Shown here one piece after another: positions 1-10,721 of a stretch of 64,000 nt of DNA. This stretch comes from Mycobacterium lepraemurium (lineage in GTDB: Bacteria > Actinomycetota > Actinomycetes > Mycobacteriales > Mycobacteriaceae), in contig CP021238.1 in NCBI GenBank assembly GCA_002291465.1, forward strand, positions 1,736,001 through 1,800,000, given 5' to 3'. Made by a program: the position numbers and the translations under genes. How positions within the stretch are numbered: the first letter of the stretch is position 1; each line of letters begins with the position of its first letter. The notes beneath the pieces were generated by a model. The model ran no database searches and had not been told where the DNA came from. It saw nothing but the letters and a program-made list of their open reading frames with translations.

Positions 1-166
1 CCGCGGCGACCTCATCTTCTACGGCCCGGGCGGGTCGCAGCACGTCACCATGTACCTGGGCAACGGGCAGATGCTCGAGGCGTCCGGCAGTGCCGGCAAG
101 GTCACCGTCAGCCCGGTGCGCAAGCTCGGCATGACGCCGTTCCTGACTAGGATCATCGAGTACTGA
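1..166 (+). CDS. ripB: NlpC/P60 peptidoglycan endopeptidase, C-terminal part (RipB-like)
   Basis: Only the last 54 codons are in the window; the gene runs off the left edge and ends with TGA at 164-166. The visible part reads RGDLIFYGPGGSQHVTMYLG, the end of an NlpC/P60 domain; the His in SQHVTMYLG is the expected catalytic His. This family cuts the D-Glu/meso-diaminopimelate bond of the peptide stem outside the cell during septation. RipB is inferred because moxR1 and the DUF58 gene follow in the same order as Rv1478-Rv1480 of M. tuberculosis. The catalytic Cys lies outside the window. Confidence 0.85.
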   Translation, partial: RGDLIFYGPGGSQHVTMYLGNGQMLEASGSAGKVTVSPVRKLGMTPFLTRIIEY

Positions 167-289
167 TCGCGGGCGTGGCCCGGCCATCGGCTGGGCGAGC
201 GTCGACGGAATTCGGCGGGCCTGGAATAGTTGGACGAGGGCACGTCGCTGCCCGGCAGTCGTGTCCGATTGAGCTCTGGAGGGTTATCG

Positions 290-1428
<1,139 letters not shown>

Positions 1429-1432
<4 letters not shown>

Positions 1433-2379
1433 CCGACCCCAAGAGGCCGGTGCTGCATCCGCCCTCGATGCAGCGCGGGCAGATCGATGACCCGAAGCTG
1501 TCGGCGGCGCTGCGCACGCTCGAGCTCACCGTCAAACGCAAGCTCGACGGGGTGCTGCACGGCGACCACCTGGGCCTGATCCCGGGGCCGGGATCCGAGC
1601 CGGGGGAGTCGCGCGAGTACCAGCCCGGCGATGACGTGCGGCGGATGGACTGGGCCGTCACCGCGCGCACCACGCATCCGCACGTGCGGCAGATGATCGC
1701 CGACCGCGAGCTGGAGACCTGGCTGGTGGTCGACATGTCGGCCAGCCTAGACTTCGGCACCACGGTCTGCGAGAAGCGGGATCTGGCGGTGGCCGCGGCG
1801 GCTGCGATCACCTTCCTCAACAGCGGCGGCGGCAACCGGCTCGGCGCGCTGATTGCCAACGGCGCCACCATGACTCGGGTGCCGGCGCGGTCCGGGCGCC
1901 AGCACGAGCAGACGCTGCTGCGCACCATCGCGACCACACCGCGGGCGCCGGTCGGGGTGCGCGGCGATCTGGCGACGGCCATCGACGCGCTGCGCCGTCC
2001 GGAACGCCGGCGCGGCATGGCGGTGATCATCAGCGACTTCCTCGGCCCGATCAATTGGCAGCGCCCGCTGCGGGCGATCGCGGCCCGGCACGAGGTGCTG
2101 GCCATCGAGGTGCTCGACCCCCGCGACGTCGAACTGCCCGATATCGGCGACGTGGTGCTGCAGGACGCCGAGACGGGCGTGACCCGCGAGTTCACCATCG
2201 ACGCCCAGCTGCGTGACGACTTCGCCAAGGCCGCCGCGGCGCACCGGGCCGACGTGGCGCGCACCATCCGCAGCTGCGGGGAGCCGATCCTCACGCTGCG
2301 CACCGACCGCGACTGGATCGCCGACATCGTGCGGTTCGTGGAATCCCGCCGGCGCGGGGCATTGGCGGGGCGGCAGTGA
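1429..2379 (+). CDS. DUF58 domain protein
   Basis: A 316-residue protein equivalent to Rv1480. The GTG start at 1429 overlaps the moxR1 stop. The DUF58 signature is clear: [20 protein letters not shown], followed by a VWA-like fold with [16 protein letters not shown]58 proteins occur almost always between a MoxR ATPase and membrane VWA proteins and are thought to act with them; the biochemical activity is not established. There is no signal peptide or obvious membrane segment. The reading frame is intact. Confidence 0.9.
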
Positions 2380-2386
2380 CTCGAAT

Positions 2387-3387
2387 ATGAGCCTGCCGTT
2401 CCTCGGCCCAATGTCGTTGTCGGGCTTCGAACATTCGTGGTTCTTCCTGTTCCTGCTGATGGTCGCCGGGCTGGCCGCGCTGTACATCCTGATGCAGTTG
2501 GCCCGGCAGCGGCGGATGCTGCGGTTCGCCAACATGGAGCTGCTGGAAAGCGTCGCGCCCAAGCGGCTGTCCACGTGGCGGCATCTGCCGGCGATCCTGT
2601 TGGTGGCCCCGCTGGTGCTGTTCACCATCGCGATGGCGGGCCCGACGAACGACGTCCGGATTCCGCGCAACCGCGCGGTGGTGATGCTGGTCATCGACGT
2701 GTCGCAGTCGATGCGGGCCACCGACGTCGCGCCCAACCGGATGGCGGCCGCGCAGGAGGCGGCCAAGCAGTTCGCCGACGAGCTGACCCCCGGTATCAAC
2801 CTGGGGCTGATCGCCTATGCCGGGACCGCGACGGTGCTGGTGTCGCCGACGACCAACCGGGAGGCCACCAAGAACGCGTTGGACAAGCTGCTAGTTCGCC
2901 GACCGCACCGCCACCGGCGAGGGCATCTTCACCACCCTGCAGGCGATCGCGACGGTGGGCGCGGTGATCGGCGGCGGCGACAAGCCGCCGCCGGCGCGCA
3001 TCGTGTTGTTCTCCGACGGCAAGGAGACGATGCCGACCAATCTGGACAACCTGAAGGGCGCCTTCACCGCCGCGCGCACCGCCAAGGATCAGGGCGTACC
3101 GATCTCGACCATCTCGTTCGGCACCCCGTACGGGTTCGTGGGGATCAACGACCAGTGCCAGCCGGTGCCGGTCGATGACGAAACGTTGAAGAAGGTGGCC
3201 CAGCTCTCCGGCGGAAACGCTTACAACGCAGCGTCATTGCAGGAGCTGAAGTCGGTGTACGCGACGCTGCAGCAGCAGATCGGCTACGAGACACCATCAA
3301 GGGCGACGCGAGCGTGGGCTGGGTGCGCTGGTGCTGGCGCTGGCCGCGCTGACCGCGCTGCTCATCAACCGCCGCCTGCCCACCTAG
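2387..3387 (+). pseudogene. VWA-domain membrane protein (Rv1481-like), frameshifted
   Basis: The gene begins at ATG 2387 and encodes two N-terminal membrane segments (about residues 19-36 and 64-84). A VWA domain with the MIDAS motif LVIDVSQSM follows. After codon LDKL, near 2892, one extra base (CTAG where CAG is expected) changes frame. The protein resumes in another frame as [18 protein letters not shown] and runs to about 3295. A two-base insertion (GAGACACC for GAGACC) and at least one more change near 3315 then break the C-terminal segment, which ends [13 protein letters not shown] at 3387. The product would be truncated inside the VWA domain. It belongs to the moxR1 operon. Confidence 0.85.
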
Positions 3388-3422
3388 GTGGGGCACGTCC
3401 GCCGGGCGCGCCCCCTTGTCCG

Positions 3423-3478
3423 CGCTCGTAACGCGAGGGCGGAATCTCGGCCGGATTTCCGCCCTGGCGTTACGAGCG
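3423..3478. terminator. 22-bp inverted repeat between VWA gene and fabG1
   Basis: Arms 3423-3444 and 3457-3478 are complementary over 22 bases with one mismatch, separated by 12 bases. Each arm begins CGCTCGTAACG on its own strand. It lies 36 bases after the VWA stop and 48 bases before fabG1. It could be an intrinsic terminator lacking a clear U-run, a transcript-stabilising hairpin, or a regulator site of the fabG1 promoter. Only the structure is seen; the role is inferred. Confidence 0.6.
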
Positions 3479-3499
3479 GGGCCAGCCGGTTTCCGGGCC

Positions 3500-4294
<795 letters not shown>

Positions 4295-4328
4295 TTCCAA
4301 CCAGCACACAAGGACATTAAGGACGGAC

Positions 4329-5138
4329 ATGGCAGGACTGCTCGACGGCAAACGGATTCTGGTCACCGGGATCATCACCGACTCGTCGATCGCGTTTCAC
4401 ATCGCCAAGGTGGCCCAGGAGGCCGGGGCGCAGCTGGTGCTGACCGGGTTCGACCGGCTGCGGCTGATCCAGCGCATCGTCGACCGGCTGCCGGAGAAAG
4501 CCCCGCTGATCGGGCTCGACGTGCAGAACGAGGAGCATCTGAACACCCTGGCCCAGCGAGTGACCGCCGAGATCGGCGAGGGCAACAAGCTCGACGGGGT
4601 GGTGCACTCGATCGGCTTCATGCCGCAGACCGGGATGGGCATCAACCCGTTCTTCGACGCGCCGTACGAGGATGTCTCCAAAGGCATTCACATCTCGGCC
4701 TATTCGTACGCTTCGCTGGCCAAGGCGCTGCTGCCGATCATGAACCCCGGCGGGTCGATCGTGGGCATGGACTTCGACCCCAGCCGGGCGATGCCGGCCT
4801 ACAACTGGATGACGGTCGCGAAGAGCGCGCTGGAGTCGGTCAACCGGTTTGTGGCGCGCGAGGCCGGGCCGCATGGCGTGCGCTCGAATCTCGTTGCGGC
4901 GGGCCCGATCCTCACGCTGGCGATGGCCGGGATCGTCGGCGGCGTGCTCGGCTACCAGGCGGCCGAGCAGATCCGGCTGCTGGAGGAGGGCTGGGATCAG
5001 CGGGCCCCGATCGGCTGGAACATGAAGGACCCCACCCCGGTGGCCAAGACGGTGTGCGCGCTGCTGTCCGACTGGCTGCCGGCCACCACCGGCACCATCA
5101 TCTACGCCGACGGCGGCGCCAGCACCCAATTGCTGTAG
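4329..5138 (+). CDS. inhA: Enoyl-ACP reductase InhA
   Basis: A 269-residue NADH-dependent trans-2-enoyl-ACP reductase, the last step of each FAS-II elongation round and the target of activated isoniazid. The length equals that of M. tuberculosis InhA. The cofactor motif is [17 protein letters not shown]. The catalytic Tyr and Lys are in [21 protein letters not shown] carries Ser at the position equivalent to S94, the wild-type state. GGACGG precedes the ATG at 4329. The frame is intact. Confidence 0.98.
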   Translation: MAGLLDGKRILVTGIITDSSIAFHIAKVAQEAGAQLVLTGFDRLRLIQRIVDRLPEKAPLIGLDVQNEEHLNTLAQRVTAEIGEGNKLDGVVHSIGFMPQTGMGINPFFDAPYEDVSKGIHISAYSYASLAKALLPIMNPGGSIVGMDFDPSRAMPAYNWMTVAKSALESVNRFVAREAGPHGVRSNLVAAGPILTLAMAGIVGGVLGYQAAEQIRLLEEGWDQRAPIGWNMKDPTPVAKTVCALLSDWLPATTGTIIYADGGASTQLL

Positions 5139-5145
5139 ACGGCCA

Positions 5146-6156
5146 ATGGATTTCGACGCCGTCCTGCTGCTGTCCTTCGGCGGTCCGGAAGGGCCCGAGC
5201 AGGTTCGGCCGTTCTTGGAGAACGTCACCTGGGGCCGCGGCGTGCCGCCGGAGCGTCTCGACCACGTCGCCGAACACTACCTGCATTTCGGCGGGGTATC
5301 GCCGATCAACGGCATCAACCGCGCGCTGATCGAGCAGCTGCGGGCCGCCCAGGACCTGCCCGCCTACTTCGGCAACCGCAACTGGGAGCCCTACGTCGAA
5401 GACACGGTGAAGGCCATGCGCGACAACGGGATTCGTCGCGCCGCGGTGTTCACCACCTCCGCCTGGAGCGGCTACTCCAGCTGCACGCAGTACGTCGAGG
5501 ACATCGCCCGGGCGCGCACCGCGGCCGGGCCGGGTGCGCCCGAACTGGTCAAGCTGCGGCCGTATTTCGACCATCCGCTGTTCGTGGAGATGTTCGCCGG
5601 GGCCATCGCCGACGCGGCGGCGACGGTACCCGCGGGGGCGCGTCTGGTGTTCACCGCGCATTCGGTCCCGGTGGCCGCGGACGAGCGTCTGGGGCCGCGA
5701 CTGTACAGCCGCCAAGTCGCTTATGCCGCAAGGCTTGTGGCGGCTGCCGCCGGGTACGCCGAGCACGACCTGGTGTGGCAGTCGCGCTCCGGGCCACTCC
5801 AGGTCCGCTGGCTCGAACCCGACGTCGCCGACCATCTGCGCGCCCTGGCCGAATCCTGCACCCGGGCCGTCATCGTCTGCCCGATCGGGTTCGTGGCCGA
5901 CCACATCGAGGTGGTGTGGGACCTCGACGAGGAGCTGCGCGCGCAGGCCGAGTCGGCGGGGATGCTGATGGCGCGCGCGTCGACACCCAACGCCCAGCCG
6001 CGTTTCGCGCGGTTGGCGGCCGACCTGATCGACGAATTGCGTTGCGGCCGAACGCCCGCCCGGGTGACCGGCCCCGACCCGGTGCCCGGTTGCCTGGCCA
6101 GCGTCAACGGTGCACCGTGCCGGCCGCCGCACTGCGCGGCCCAAGCTACCGGCTAG
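5146..6156 (+). CDS. hemH: Ferrochelatase (coproporphyrin III type)
   Basis: A 336-residue ferrochelatase starting at ATG 5146, eight bases after inhA, matching the M. tuberculosis order inhA-hemZ. It inserts Fe(II) into the porphyrin late in haem synthesis; actinobacterial enzymes generally act on coproporphyrin [23 protein letters not shown] is the family N-terminus. LVFTAHSVP contains the conserved metal-binding His. [19 protein letters not shown] is the C-terminal signature. A C-terminal Cys pair in [10 protein letters not shown] may contribute to the 2Fe-2S cluster reported for actinobacterial enzymes. The gene is intact. Confidence 0.94.
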   Translation: MDFDAVLLLSFGGPEGPEQVRPFLENVTWGRGVPPERLDHVAEHYLHFGGVSPINGINRALIEQLRAAQDLPAYFGNRNWEPYVEDTVKAMRDNGIRRAAVFTTSAWSGYSSCTQYVEDIARARTAAGPGAPELVKLRPYFDHPLFVEMFAGAIADAAATVPAGARLVFTAHSVPVAADERLGPRLYSRQVAYAARLVAAAAGYAEHDLVWQSRSGPLQVRWLEPDVADHLRALAESCTRAVIVCPIGFVADHIEVVWDLDEELRAQAESAGMLMARASTPNAQPRFARLAADLIDELRCGRTPARVTGPDPVPGCLASVNGAPCRPPHCAAQATG

Positions 6157-6159
6157 AAC

Positions 6160-7086
6160 CTAATCGCCCCAGGCGGAATGCAGGATCGCGGTGACCGCCG
6201 CCATCCGCGCCGAACGCACCACCGCGGTCAGCGGCCGCAGCGCATCGCCGGCGATGCGCGCCTCCGACGACGATTGTGTGCCAAGCGGTTCCAGACCGAC
6301 GGCGATCGGCGCGGCGAATCGGTCCGGTGAATCCGACCGGCTCAGCCCGGTGCTCACCGCGATGATGGCGTCGACGTGCGCGGCGTTCTCCAGCACCCGC
6401 AACGCGCGCGTCGGCGCGTGATCCGGAATACGGTGCTGCCGTGCCGATTCCAGCAACTGGTCGACCAGCCCCCGCGGGTCGTCGACGTCGGACGCGGCCG
6501 AGCCGAGGCCGATGGCGCCCAGCGTCTCGGCGGCCGAGCGCACCGCGGAGCGCAACGTGTACTCGGCGTCGCCGAGCTCGTGATGGTCCAGCACCGGCGC
6601 CCCGGGCAGCGAATACACCGTCCAGCTCAGCGCGCACAATTCGGTCAGCGCGTAGTCCTCGGACCCATCGTCGTCGTCGGCGTAACAGAATTCGGGGACC
6701 AGCCCGACGGCGGCGCCGGGCTGGTGCGGATTGCTGACGATCACCGCCTCGCCGGCGGCCAGCGCGTCCTGCTCGAACTGGGTGCCGGGGGCCAGCCCGC
6801 GCACATCGCCCGGTACCGGCAAAACCACGTTGATCGTCCCGCGCATCAGTCCGGAGCCCACCGGCACGCCGATCGCGGCGCGCAGCGTCTGCAGCAGCGT
6901 GACCGTCCCGGCGTCGTGCACGTCGGGCCACGGCAGCCCGGTGTGGCCCGCGGCGACGGCATCGTACGCGGTCACCGATTGCTTTGGCGCCCAAACGGAT
7001 AACGCGTCGAGGACGTCGTCGGGCGCGGCCTTGCCGGCGAGCCAGGCATTGGCCCACAGGGACAGCGAAACACTGGGACACCACAC
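6160..7086 (-). CDS. Conserved mycobacterial protein (Rv1486c-like)
   Basis: A protein of about 308 residues on the minus strand, convergent with hemH and divergent from the NfeD gene at 7144. The start is taken as GTG 7086 ([20 protein letters not shown]), which avoids overlap with the divergent promoter. The sequence is acidic with [20 protein letters not shown] near the N-terminus and an acidic stretch [11 protein letters not shown] in the middle. No catalytic motif or membrane segment is recognised. It is conserved in position next to hemH in mycobacteria. Function unknown. Confidence 0.75.
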   Translation of the reverse strand: MWCPSVSLSLWANAWLAGKAAPDDVLDALSVWAPKQSVTAYDAVAAGHTGLPWPDVHDAGTVTLLQTLRAAIGVPVGSGLMRGTINVVLPVPGDVRGLAPGTQFEQDALAAGEAVIVSNPHQPGAAVGLVPEFCYADDDDGSEDYALTELCALSWTVYSLPGAPVLDHHELGDAEYTLRSAVRSAAETLGAIGLGSAASDVDDPRGLVDQLLESARQHRIPDHAPTRALRVLENAAHVDAIIAVSTGLSRSDSPDRFAAPIAVGLEPLGTQSSSEARIAGDALRPLTAVVRSARMAAVTAILHSAWGD

Positions 7087-7143
7087 GAGAAGGCAGTGTA
7101 GTTGTTTTGCCCCGGGAAGGCCGATCACGCGTATTCTTGCCGC

Positions 7144-7581
7144 ATGCACGCCGCGGTGCTTTGGCTAATATTCGCGCTGGTGCTGGCCGTTGCGGAGGCC
7201 CTCACCGGCCATCTGTTCCTGGTGATGCTCGGCGGGGGCGCGCTGGCCGCGGCGCTGACCAGTTGGCTGACCGATTTCCCGGTGTGGCTGAACGGGACGG
7301 TGTTCCTGGTCGTCTCGGTGCTGCTGCTGGTGGTGGTGCGCCCGCCGCTGCGGCGCCGGTTGACCCCGGCCGCGGTGCCGCAGCTGGGCATCGAGACGCT
7401 GGAGGGCAAAACCGCGCTGGTGCTCGAGCGGGTCGCCCGCGACCGTGGCCAGGTGAAGCTGGACGGCCAGGTGTGGACGGCGCGTCCGCTCGACGAGAAC
7501 GACGTCTACGAACCCGGTGAGCCGGTCACCGTGATGCAGATCGACGGCGCCACCGCAGTGGTCTTCAAGAGCAGTATTTAG
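7144..7581 (+). CDS. NfeD-like membrane protein
   Basis: A 145-residue protein with three closely spaced hydrophobic segments (about residues 4-20, 24-40 and 46-66). A C-terminal OB-fold-like NfeD domain follows, with [20 protein letters not shown] and [15 protein letters not shown]. NfeD proteins are encoded next to, and act with, SPFH/stomatin proteins in membrane microdomain organisation. The SPFH gene starts 30 bases downstream, so the two form a pair (Rv1487-Rv1488-like). The frame is intact. Confidence 0.88.
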   Translation: MHAAVLWLIFALVLAVAEALTGHLFLVMLGGGALAAALTSWLTDFPVWLNGTVFLVVSVLLLVVVRPPLRRRLTPAAVPQLGIETLEGKTALVLERVARDRGQVKLDGQVWTARPLDENDVYEPGEPVTVMQIDGATAVVFKSSI

Positions 7582-7611
7582 CGAAAAGTGCTGCAAGAGA
7601 AAGGAATTCCA

Positions 7612-8745
7612 ATGCAAGGTGCGGTTGCTGGTTTGGTGCTGCTGGCCGTTTTGGTGATCTTCGCCATCGTGGTGGTGGCCAAGTCGGTCGCGCTGATACC
7701 CCAGGCGGAGGCCGCGGTGATCGAGCGCCTGGGTCGGTACAGCCGCACGGTCAGCGGGCAGTTGACGCTGCTGGTGCCGTTCATCGACCGGATCCGGGCC
7801 CGGGTGGATCTGCGGGAGCGGGTGGTGTCGTTCCCGCCCCAGCCGGTGATCACCGAGGACAACCTGACGCTGAACATCGACACCGTCGTCTACTTCCAGG
7901 TCACCGTTCCCCAGGCGGCCGTCTACGAGATCAGCAACTACATCGTCGGCGTGGAGCAGCTCACCACCACCACGCTGCGCAACGTGGTCGGCGGCATGAC
8001 GCTGGAGCAGACGCTGACCTCCCGCGACCAGATCAACGGGCAGCTGCGCGGCGTGTTGGACGAGACCACCGGCCGGTGGGGCCTGCGGGTGGCACGGGTG
8101 GAGCTGCGCAGCATCGACCCGCCGCCGTCGATCCAGGCGTCGATGGAAAAGCAGATGAAGGCCGACCGTGAGAAGCGGGCGATGATCCTGACCGCCGAGG
8201 GCATGCGCGAGTCGGCGATCAAGGAGGCCGAGGGCCAGAAGCAGGCGCAGATCCTGGCCGCCGAGGGCGCCAAGCAGGCCGCGATCCTGGCGGCCGAGGC
8301 CGCCCGGCAGTCCCGGATGCTGCGCGCCCAGGGGGAGCGGGCCGCGGCCTACCTGCAGGCGCAGGGCCAGGCCAAGGCCATCGAGAAGACATTCGCCGCG
8401 ATCAAGGCCGGCCGGCCCACCCCGGAGATGCTGGCCTACCAGTACCTGCAGACGCTGCCGGAGATGGCGCGCGGCGACGCCAACAAGGTGTGGGTGGTGC
8501 CCAGCGACTTCAGCGCGGCGCTGCAGGGATTCACCAAACTGCTGGGCACGCCGGGCCAGGACGGGGTGTTCCGGTTCCAGCCGTCGCCGGTCGAGGACGT
8601 GCCCAAGCACAGCGACGACGACGACGCCGACGTCGCGGACTGGTTCTCCACCGAGACCGATCCGGCGATCGCGCAGGCGGCGGCCAGGGCCGAGGCGATC
8701 GCCCGCCAGCCGGCGGACGGCCCGACGGGGGAGCTGACCCAATAG
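7612..8745 (+). CDS. SPFH/Band 7 (stomatin-like) membrane protein
   Basis: A 377-residue protein. ATG 7612 is chosen because AAAGGAATT lies just upstream and the hydrophobic segment (residues 4-26) then sits at the N-terminus. The Band 7 domain follows: QAEAAVIERLGRYSRTVSG, then VVSFPPQPVITEDNLTLNID. A long Ala/Glu coiled coil comes next, with repeated ILAAEGAKQAAILAAEAARQ at about residues 180-260. The acidic tail contains SDDDDADVADW. It probably oligomerises on the inner membrane face and partners the upstream NfeD. Intact. Confidence 0.9.
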   Translation: MQGAVAGLVLLAVLVIFAIVVVAKSVALIPQAEAAVIERLGRYSRTVSGQLTLLVPFIDRIRARVDLRERVVSFPPQPVITEDNLTLNIDTVVYFQVTVPQAAVYEISNYIVGVEQLTTTTLRNVVGGMTLEQTLTSRDQINGQLRGVLDETTGRWGLRVARVELRSIDPPPSIQASMEKQMKADREKRAMILTAEGMRESAIKEAEGQKQAQILAAEGAKQAAILAAEAARQSRMLRAQGERAAAYLQAQGQAKAIEKTFAAIKAGRPTPEMLAYQYLQTLPEMARGDANKVWVVPSDFSAALQGFTKLLGTPGQDGVFRFQPSPVEDVPKHSDDDDADVADWFSTETDPAIAQAAARAEAIARQPADGPTGELTQ

Positions 8746-8763
8746 CCTCCCTAGGATTACCAC

Positions 8764-9120
8764 ATGAGTGCGTTGACTTCACCGAAGACCTACGCGGCGC
8801 TGGGCGTGTTCCACGCCGTCGACGCGGTCGCGTGCGGCGTCCAGGTCGCCCCGATCCGCAAAACCCTTGACAACCTGGGTGTTCCGGACAACATCCGGCC
8901 GGTGCTGTCGGTCGTGAAGGCGGCCGCGGCGGTCGGTTTGCTGTCGGTCACCCGCTTTCCCGGGCTGGCCCGGCTGACGACGGCGATGCTGACGCTGTAC
9001 TTCGTGCTCGCGGTCGGCGCGCACGTGCGGGTGCGCGACAAGGTCGTCAACGGTCTTCCGGCCGCGCTGTTTGTGGCGTTGTTCGCCGCGATGACGGTGC
9101 GCGGGCCCGAGCGGAGTTAG
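8764..9120 (+). CDS. Small DoxX-like membrane protein (Rv1489-like)
   Basis: A 118-residue protein with four predicted hydrophobic stretches (about residues 10-28, 47-62, 70-88 and 96-112). IRPVLSVVKAAAAVGLLSV and LTLYFVLAVGAHVRVRD are typical of DoxX-like four-helix proteins. It follows the SPFH gene by 18 bases and may share its transcript. Function unknown. The frame is intact. Confidence 0.75.
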   Translation: MSALTSPKTYAALGVFHAVDAVACGVQVAPIRKTLDNLGVPDNIRPVLSVVKAAAAVGLLSVTRFPGLARLTTAMLTLYFVLAVGAHVRVRDKVVNGLPAALFVALFAAMTVRGPERS

Positions 9121-9609
9121 TGCGCCGTCGCGTGCGCTCGGCAGCGGGGTGCCGGTGTCAGTGATCGGCACGCCGAGCCTCTCTTCCAGCACCGGCCGCA
9201 TCCGCTGCCACGCCCGCGGGTGACGGGTGCGGTAGGCCGCCAGGGCGCGGTCGGCCTCGGCTTGGTCGAGGACACGCGCGGTGGCGGCCCGGGACGGATG
9301 GCTGCCTGCGTACACCCGGACCCGTGGATTGGCCCGAATGTTGCGGAACCACTGGGCTTTTCGGCCGAAGCCCGAGGCGACGACGTAGACGTCGGGCGAC
9401 GGGTGGTCGACGACCTCCAGCGCCGCGTAGCGCGGCGCCCCGGACTTTCGGCCGATGTGTTCGAGCAGCAGGATGCGTGATCCGAACACCGCGCCCCCGC
9501 GAGCGCGGTAGATCCAGATCGGTGCCCGCATCAGCCAGCGCGACCGCAGCAGCCGCGCGGCGATGCTGGCGGAAAGTGACGAGGCTCGGACGACCGACAC
9601 GCCTCCCAT
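9117..9609 (-). CDS. Deazaflavin (F420)-dependent nitroreductase family protein; 3' end unclear
   Basis: Starts at ATG 9609. After about 20 variable residues comes the DUF385/Ddn-like split-barrel core: LLLEHIGRKSGAPRYAALEV, then VYVVASGFGRKAQWFRNIRA and a terminal HPRAWQRMRPVLEERLG. Family members bind F420 and reduce quinones, nitro compounds or other electrophiles at the membrane. Normal proteins end soon after this motif. Here the frame instead runs without a stop to 8779, antisense to the DoxX-like gene, which suggests that a 3' frameshift removed the native stop. The end at 9117 is the nearest stop in a neighbouring frame and is a guess. Confidence 0.6.
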
Positions 9610-9616
9610 CTTGCCA

Positions 9617-9811
9617 TCAGGGGCGCGGCGAGGGCGGCGGCGGGCCGGGCGGTCCGATGCTGATGATCCAGGCGAAGGCGATGGCCGCCACGGTGCCGAC
9701 CGCGCCGAGCAGCGCGCCCGCCACGCCGGTGGAGTGGCGTCGCTCGGGCGGTTGGTGCGCGGCCGGCGGCGGCGCGGGTGTTGTGGTGTTGATGTCGTCG
9801 TTCGTGGTCAT
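9617..9811 (-). CDS. Small proline-rich membrane protein
   Basis: A 64-residue reading frame beginning MTTNDDINTTTPAPPPAAHQ, with one transmembrane segment (about residues 29-52, GVAGALLGAVGTVAAIAFAW) and a Pro-rich tail. It lies just upstream of the nitroreductase gene on the same strand. The composition (polar Pro-rich head plus one helix) resembles many small mycobacterial membrane proteins, but no family is recognised. Confidence 0.5.
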   Translation of the reverse strand: MTTNDDINTTTPAPPPAAHQPPERRHSTGVAGALLGAVGTVAAIAFAWIISIGPPGPPPPSPRP

Positions 9812-9911
9812 GGTCGCGACGGTAGGAGCCGCAGCTGAAGTGGATCTGAAGGAACGGCTGTCCGCTGAGCCCCAGGCACCACTTGCGTTTGCCGAGGAGA
9901 GAAGCGGTGTT

Positions 9912-9985
9912 GTGCCCGCCTCACAGCGACAACGCGTTTCCGCAGGTCAGACTTCCTAACGAGGTTGTCGCTGTGAGGCGGGCAC
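9912..9985. repeat. Perfect 22-bp inverted repeat upstream of the two-component genes
   Basis: Arms 9912-9933 and 9964-9985 are perfectly complementary over 22 bases with a 30-base spacer. Each arm starts GTGCCCGCCTCACAGCGACA on its own strand. The repeat lies about 120 bases before the response regulator start. It resembles neither a simple terminator (the spacer is long) nor a known insertion-sequence end that I can name. Confidence 0.7.
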
Positions 9986-10004
9986 TTGACACACCCCCGA
10001 CTTC

Positions 10005-10043
10005 TTGGTGCCAACGGGGCGGATGTTGGTGCCAACGGGGCGG
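10005..10043 (+). repeat. Tandem 18-bp direct repeat upstream of response regulator
   Basis: TTGGTGCCAACGGGGCGG occurs at 10005-10022 and again at 10026-10043, with a 21-base period. Two turns of the helix separate the copies, as expected for sites bound side by side by a winged-helix response regulator. That role is inferred from spacing and position about 65 bases before the regulator start. Confidence 0.55.
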
Positions 10044-10107
10044 GATGCGACGCCGGCGCACCGACGCCTTCAGGTTGGTTGCAGCACCGGCGCCGACAAT
10101 GGCGGCC

Positions 10108-10709
10108 ATGACGGATTGTCTCCGCGGGGCGGCCGGCCAATTCACCGTCGGCACCCCGCGGGTGCTGGTCGTCGAGGATTCCGAGACCATCCGCGAGATG
10201 GTCAGCGAGGCGCTCACCGAGGTCGGTTACCACACCGAGGCCCCCGCCGCGACGGCGAGCGACTCGAAGAGCTGCTCGACGGCATCCGGCCCGGCCCGGA
10301 CGGCGCCGCCGACGACTACGTCATCAAGCCCTTCGAGCTGGCCGAGCTGGTGTCGCGGGTCGGCGCGGTGCTGCGCCTGCGGGGACGGCTGCCGCAGGTG
10401 ATCCAGGTCGGCGACGTTACGCTGGACCCGGGCGCCGGAGTCGCCGCGCGCGGCGGTCACCGGCTGGACCTGACCGCCACCGAGCTGCGCGTGCTGACAT
10501 TTCTGGTGGAGCAGCGCGGCCGGATCGTCAGCGCCGGCCAGATCCTCAACGGGGTGTGGGGTTATGACGCCTACGACGCCAACCTGGTGCAGGTTCATGT
10601 CAGCGGGCTGCGGCGCAAGCTTGAGGCGCACGGCCCGCGGATCCTGCACACCGTCCGCGGCATCGGCTACCGGCCTGCAACCCGAGCGGTCATGACGCCG
10701 ACGCCGTAG
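10108..10709 (+). pseudogene. OmpR-type response regulator, receiver deleted and frameshifted
   Basis: Begins MTDCLRGAAGQFTVG, then RVLVVEDSETIREMVSEALT, the start of a receiver domain. The frame changes near 10240, after GYHTEA. Reading resumes as LEELLDGIRPGPDGAADDYV, which joins the helix-2 region directly to the late ADDYVIKPFELAELV motif. The stretch holding the phospho-acceptor Asp and the following Thr is therefore missing. The C-terminal winged helix (DLTATELRVLTFLVEQRGRI to VRGIGYRPA) is intact. With both a frameshift and an internal deletion it cannot be a normal regulator. The partner kinase follows immediately. Confidence 0.85.
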
Positions 10710-10721
10710 CTGCAACGCCGG

